A DNA stretch of 64,000 nucleotides. Source: an uncultured Microbacterium sp. GTDB taxonomy: Bacteria; Actinomycetota; Actinomycetes; Actinomycetales; Microbacteriaceae. The stretch lies in NCBI RefSeq assembly GCF_943912325.1, contig NZ_CALTTX010000007.1:1-64000 (forward strand), read 5' to 3'. A program made the translations under genes and the position numbers. A model generated the notes under the pieces. It saw only the letters and a list, made by a program, of their open reading frames with translations. It searched no databases and had not been told where the DNA came from. This document shows positions 60,675-64,000 of the stretch, piece after piece. Positions within the stretch are counted from its first letter, which is position 1; every line of letters starts with the position of its first letter.

Positions 60675-60708
60675 ACTGGCACGACACCACCGCACCCGAA
60701 GGAGCATC

Positions 60709-60939
60709 ATGAGCCAAGACATCGCAGACCCCGGCCACGGACACTCGCCGGCCGCGTGGACCGCGGTCATCATCATGCTCATCGCGGTGTCGCTCGGCAC
60801 GCTCTTCTTCTGCCTCGAGATGCCCGCGCTCGTGTGGGCATCGTTCGGGTTGCTCGTCGTCGGCGCGCTCGTCGGCTGGGTCATGAAGAAGGCCGGGTAC
60901 GGGGCCTATGGCCCGAAGTACCAGCCGAAAGCGCACTGA
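60709..60939 (+). CDS. Small HGxxPAAW-motif membrane protein
   Basis: A 76-residue protein with the signature HGHSPAAW near residue 10, then two membrane helices (about 18-36 and 41-59, AVIIMLIAVSLGTLFFC and ALVWASFGLLVVGALVGWVM) and a basic C-terminal GYGAYGPKYQPKAH. Proteins with this motif sit before trpC throughout actinobacteria; the role is unknown. A GAAGGAG ribosome-binding site precedes the ATG, and the TAGACT box gives it a promoter of its own. trpC starts two bases after its stop. Confidence 0.82.
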   Translation: MSQDIADPGHGHSPAAWTAVIIMLIAVSLGTLFFCLEMPALVWASFGLLVVGALVGWVMKKAGYGAYGPKYQPKAH

Positions 60940-60941
60940 AC

Positions 60942-61733
60942 TTGAGCCTGCTCGTCGAACTGACGGCCGGCTCCGTCGAGGACGCGCGGGCGAGAGAGAT
61001 CGATCGCCCGCTCGCGGCCGTCGAGGCCGCGGCTCTCGCGATGCCCGCCGCGCGGGACGCTCTCGCGGCGCTCGCCCCCGCATCCACCGTCAAGATCATC
61101 GCCGAGGTCAAGCGCGCAAGTCCGTCGCGCGGTGACCTCGCCTCGATTCCCGACCCCGCACACCAGGCGCAGCTCTATCAAGAGGGCGGCGCGTCGGCGA
61201 TCTCGGTGCTGACCGAACAGCGGCGCTTCAAGGGGAGCCTCGCCGATCTCGAAGCCGTTGTGCGCGCGGTCGAATTGCCCGTGCTGCGCAAGGACTTCAT
61301 CGCGACTCCGTACCAGGTGTTCGAGGCGCGCGCCGCGGGAGCCGACATCGTGCTGCTCATCGTCGCGGCGTTGCCCGATCCGACGCTGCGCGAGCTCTAC
61401 GACCTCGTCGTCTCGCTGGGGATGACCCCGCTCGTCGAGGCGCACACGGCCGCCGAGGTGGCGCGTGCGGCCGACCTCGGCGCGCGCCTCATCGGCGTCA
61501 ACGCGCGCGATCTGTCGACGTTCGAACTCGATCGCGACCTCTTCGGAAAGCTCGTCGACGGGTTCCCCGAGGGTGCGATCCGTGTTGCGGAATCGGCCGT
61601 GCTGACCCCCGCCGACGTCGCCCACTACCGTGCGGCGGGAGCCGATGCCGTGCTCGTCGGCGAGGCGCTCGTCACGAACGACCCCGTCGCGACCCTGCGC
61701 GCATTCCGCGCCGAAGCAGAGGTGCTCTCATGA
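60942..61733 (+). CDS. trpC: Indole-3-glycerol phosphate synthase
   Basis: Fourth tryptophan step, closing the indole ring. The 263-residue TIM barrel has KIIAEVKRASPSRGDLA with the catalytic Lys, AISVLTEQRRFKGSL, LRKDFIATPYQV and IGVNARDLSTFELD. The start is TTG 60942, two bases after the previous stop, relying on coupled translation; a longer in-frame extension would lie inside the preceding gene. It is not fused to TrpF. It overlaps trpB by 4 bases. Confidence 0.94.
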   Translation: MSLLVELTAGSVEDARAREIDRPLAAVEAAALAMPAARDALAALAPASTVKIIAEVKRASPSRGDLASIPDPAHQAQLYQEGGASAISVLTEQRRFKGSLADLEAVVRAVELPVLRKDFIATPYQVFEARAAGADIVLLIVAALPDPTLRELYDLVVSLGMTPLVEAHTAAEVARAADLGARLIGVNARDLSTFELDRDLFGKLVDGFPEGAIRVAESAVLTPADVAHYRAAGADAVLVGEALVTNDPVATLRAFRAEAEVLS

Positions 61734-62971
61734 CCGATCAGACAGCCACCCACTATCGCGACGAGGCGGGGCCGTTCTTCGGCGACTTCGGCGGGCGTTA
61801 CATGCCCGAGTCGCTCATCGCCGCGATCGACGAGCTGACCGACTGCTACGAAGGCGCGATCGCTGACCCCGCTTTCTGGGCCGAGTACCACGGGCTTCTC
61901 AACGGGTACGCCGGTCGCCCCTCGCCCATCACCGAAGTGCCACGGTTCGCCGAGCACGCGGGCGGGGCGCGCATCTTCTTGAAGCGCGAAGACCTCAACC
62001 ACACGGGATCCCACAAGATCAACAACGTCATCGGCCAAGCGCTCTTGACCAAGCGCCTCGGCAAGACGCGCGTGATTGCCGAGACCGGCGCGGGTCAGCA
62101 CGGCGTTGCGACCGCGACGGCCGCGGCCCTCTTCGGCTTCGAGTGCACCGTGTACATGGGCGAGGTCGACACCGAACGCCAAGCACTCAACGTCGCTCGC
62201 ATGCGCCTGCTCGGCGCCGAAGTGATCCCGGTCAAGACGGGCTCGCGCACGCTGAAGGACGCGATCAACGAGGCGTACCGCGACTGGGTGGCATCCGTCG
62301 AGACGACGAACTACATCTTCGGCACCGCTGCCGGCCCGCATCCGTTCCCGGCCATGGTGCGCGACTTCCAAAAGGTCATATCCGACGAAGCGCGCGCGCA
62401 GTTGCTCGAGCAGGCGGGCCGCTTGCCCGACGCCGTCGTCGCGTGCGTCGGTGGGGGATCCAACGCGATCGGAATGTTCGATGCGTTCCTCGATGACCCG
62501 ACCGTCGCGCTCTACGGCGTCGAAGCAGCGGGCGACGGCGTCGACACCGAGCGCCACGCCGCGTCGATCGAACGCGGTCGCCCCGGCGTGCTGCACGGCG
62601 CTCGCACCTTCATCCTGCAAGACGAAGACGGCCAGACGCTCGACTCGCACTCGATCTCTGCGGGGCTCGATTACCCGGGCGTCGGCCCCGAGCACGCGTG
62701 GCTCTCGGCGATCGGCCGCGCGCAATATATCCCCGCGACCGACGACGAGGCCATGCAGGCGCTGCGACTGCTGAGCCGCACGGAGGGGATCATCCCGGCG
62801 ATCGAGTCGGCGCACGCTCTTGCGGGCGCGCTGCGCCTCGGGCGCGAGCTCGGGCCCGACGCGCTCATCGCCGTGAGCCTCTCGGGGCGCGGCGACAAAG
62901 ACATGGACACCGCGGCGCGCTACTTCGACCTGTACGACGCCGAGAACATCCCCGAACGGCCGGGCTCGTGA
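61730..62971 (+). CDS. trpB: Tryptophan synthase beta subunit
   Basis: PLP enzyme joining indole and serine. The 413-residue protein has FGDFGGRYMPESL, the PLP lysine in HTGSHKINN (near residue 96), ETGAGQHGVATATAAALFG, and the phosphate-binding VGGGSNAIGMF, then SAGLDYPGVGPEHAWL. It is the standard TrpB1 type that works with TrpA. It overlaps trpC and trpA by 4 bases each. Confidence 0.97.
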   Translation: MTDQTATHYRDEAGPFFGDFGGRYMPESLIAAIDELTDCYEGAIADPAFWAEYHGLLNGYAGRPSPITEVPRFAEHAGGARIFLKREDLNHTGSHKINNVIGQALLTKRLGKTRVIAETGAGQHGVATATAAALFGFECTVYMGEVDTERQALNVARMRLLGAEVIPVKTGSRTLKDAINEAYRDWVASVETTNYIFGTAAGPHPFPAMVRDFQKVISDEARAQLLEQAGRLPDAVVACVGGGSNAIGMFDAFLDDPTVALYGVEAAGDGVDTERHAASIERGRPGVLHGARTFILQDEDGQTLDSHSISAGLDYPGVGPEHAWLSAIGRAQYIPATDDEAMQALRLLSRTEGIIPAIESAHALAGALRLGRELGPDALIAVSLSGRGDKDMDTAARYFDLYDAENIPERPGS

Positions 62972-63792
62972 GCCGGGTTGCCGCGGCAATCGCTGCCGCC
63001 CGCGCCGAGGGGCGCGGAGCGTTCGTGGGTTACCTGCCCGCGGGCTACCCCTCGATCGACGAGAGCGTCGAGGCGGCCGTTGCGCTCGCCGAGTCGGGCG
63101 CCGACGTCATCGAGATCGGGCCGCCGTACTCCGATCCCGTGATGGACGGCCCCGTCATCCAAGAGGCGACGAACCACGCGCTCGAGGCAGGTTTTCGCCT
63201 GCGTGATCTGTTCCCCCTCATCGCGGCCGTCACGGCGCGCGTCGAGGCCCCCGTCGTCGTCATGACGTACTGGAACCCCGTCGTGCAGTACGGCGTCGAC
63301 CGCTACGCCGACGACCTGCTCGCGGCGGGCGGCGCGGGGCTCATCACGCCCGACATCACGCCCGAAGCGGCGGGCGAGTGGATCGCCGCGAGCGAGCGCA
63401 CGGGGCTCGATCGCATCTTCCTCGCGGCCCCCACGTCGACCGATGAGCGCCTCGACCTCGTCGTGCGATCCTCGACCGGTTTCGTCTATACGGTTTCGAC
63501 GATGGGGATCACGGGGGAGCGAGCGGAATTGGATGCCGCGGCGCGCACTCTCGTGACGCGGTTGCGCGAGCGCTCCGCGCTCGCCCCCGGCGGCGAGCCC
63601 AACGCGTGCGTCGGCATCGGCATTTCGACGGCCGAACAGGTCGCCGGTGTCGTGGAGTATGCCGATGGTGCGATCGTCGGCACGGCGCTCGTCCGGGCGC
63701 TCCGCGATGGCGGCATCCCGGCACTCCGCGCCGAGGCGTCGGCGCTCGCCGCAGGGACCCGGTCCGCCGCGGGCCTAGACTCGCTGTCGTGA
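62968..63792 (+). CDS. trpA: Tryptophan synthase alpha subunit
   Basis: Cleaves indole-3-glycerol phosphate and channels indole to TrpB. From GTG 62968 the protein is 274 residues, with AFVGYLPAGYPSIDESVEA, the catalytic Glu in VIEIGPPYSDPVMDGPVIQ (Asp also here), and GFVYTVSTMGITGER. In most TrpA the segment reads GIPFSDP; GPPYSDP is an accepted variant. It overlaps trpB, and its last codons contain the -10 for lgt. Confidence 0.95.
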   Translation: MSRVAAAIAAARAEGRGAFVGYLPAGYPSIDESVEAAVALAESGADVIEIGPPYSDPVMDGPVIQEATNHALEAGFRLRDLFPLIAAVTARVEAPVVVMTYWNPVVQYGVDRYADDLLAAGGAGLITPDITPEAAGEWIAASERTGLDRIFLAAPTSTDERLDLVVRSSTGFVYTVSTMGITGERAELDAAARTLVTRLRERSALAPGGEPNACVGIGISTAEQVAGVVEYADGAIVGTALVRALRDGGIPALRAEASALAAGTRSAAGLDSLS

Positions 63793-64000
63793 GTTTCTCC
63801 GCCGTGCACGCCCTCGCGGGCCCCGTCGTCGCCAGCATCCCGTCGCCGTCGATCAGCTACGTCGACATCGGCCCGCTGCGCATCCACTTCTACGCCCTCT
63901 GCATCATCGCGGGCGTCATCGTGGCGGCGTTCATGACCAACGCGCGCCTCACGCGCCGCGGCGCGGAGCGCTGGGTCGTGCTCGACATCGCGCTCCCCGC
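63789..64000 (+). CDS. lgt: Prolipoprotein diacylglyceryl transferase, 5' part (cut by window end)
   Basis: Membrane enzyme that attaches diacylglycerol to the lipobox Cys of prolipoproteins. Only the first 70 codons are present: GTG start, SFSAVHALAG, then SIPSPSISYVDIGPLRIHFY and ALCIIAGVIVAAFMTNARL, the first membrane helix, matching Lgt N-termini. TAGACT (63776-63781) stands 7 bases before the start, so it probably has its own leaderless transcript besides read-through from trpA. lgt after trpA is conserved in actinobacteria. Confidence 0.9.
   Translation, partial: MSFSAVHALAGPVVASIPSPSISYVDIGPLRIHFYALCIIAGVIVAAFMTNARLTRRGAERWVVLDIALP

Noticed and set aside
1..64000. tRNA genes, rRNA genes or CRISPR arrays
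   Set aside because: I scanned the intergenic gaps by eye for cloverleaf-type sequence and regularly spaced repeats and found none; a dedicated search could not be run.

Overview
The window is a gene-dense, GC-rich (visibly well above 65% G+C) piece of an actinobacterial chromosome. Protein sequences and gene order point to the family Microbacteriaceae (order Micrococcales): a guanylate kinase carrying an actinobacterial-IHF-like N-terminus, a helicase-dead PriA, the pyrR-pyrB-pyrC-(PH protein)-carA-carB-pyrF-gmk order, hisE-G-F-I followed by trp genes and lgt, and rpsD next to the alaS region. The genus cannot be fixed from the sequence alone. No tRNA, rRNA, insertion sequence, prophage or CRISPR array was seen.

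Layout. (1) 1-4020: vitamin B6 locus. pdxR and pdxY run leftward; pdxS and pdxT run rightward from a shared control region with a perfect palindrome. (2) 4030-13441: a DUF1697 protein, YebC regulator, ruvC-ruvA-ruvB, yajC-secD-secF and the (p)ppGpp enzyme rel. (3) 13420-15776: three leftward genes, namely an AbiEi-like protein, a DUF349 protein and a short membrane protein that looks like the N-terminal stub of a peptidyl-prolyl isomerase. (4) 15934-28997: rarA, rpsD, a hairpin-rich gap, a small membrane protein, alaS, ruvX, mltG, aroE-C-K-B-Q (shikimate pathway), a lipoprotein and efp, then nusB (29010-29420). (5) 29421-40938: an 11.5-kb block that separates nusB from pyrR, neighbours in many relatives. 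It holds a SNF2-type helicase, a metallo-beta-lactamase-fold protein with a C-terminal Rieske centre, and a complete six-gene mevalonate operon in the same order as the Streptomyces CL190 cluster. (6) 40939-51088: the de novo pyrimidine operon, preceded by a PyrR-type RNA hairpin, ending in gmk and rpoZ. (7) 51207-57638: metK, priA, fmt, rsmB, rpe. (8) 57717-64000: hisE-G-F-I, two small membrane proteins, trpC-B-A and the start of lgt.

Most genes are tightly packed, many sharing stop and start bases (ATGA or GTGA), so translation is probably coupled. Many genes lack a ribosome-binding site and instead have a TANNNT -10 element 6-7 bases before the start codon, which predicts leaderless mRNAs.

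Most distinctive points: the MBL-Rieske protein; the mevalonate operon placed inside a conserved backbone; the IHF-guanylate kinase fusion; two conserved-neighbour genes missing from their usual positions (coaBC between rpoZ and metK, trpE after hisI); the PyrR hairpin over the pyrR ribosome-binding site; and several intergenic inverted-repeat arrays. Everything here comes from reading the sequence. Family statements rest on recalled motifs and gene order, not on a search.
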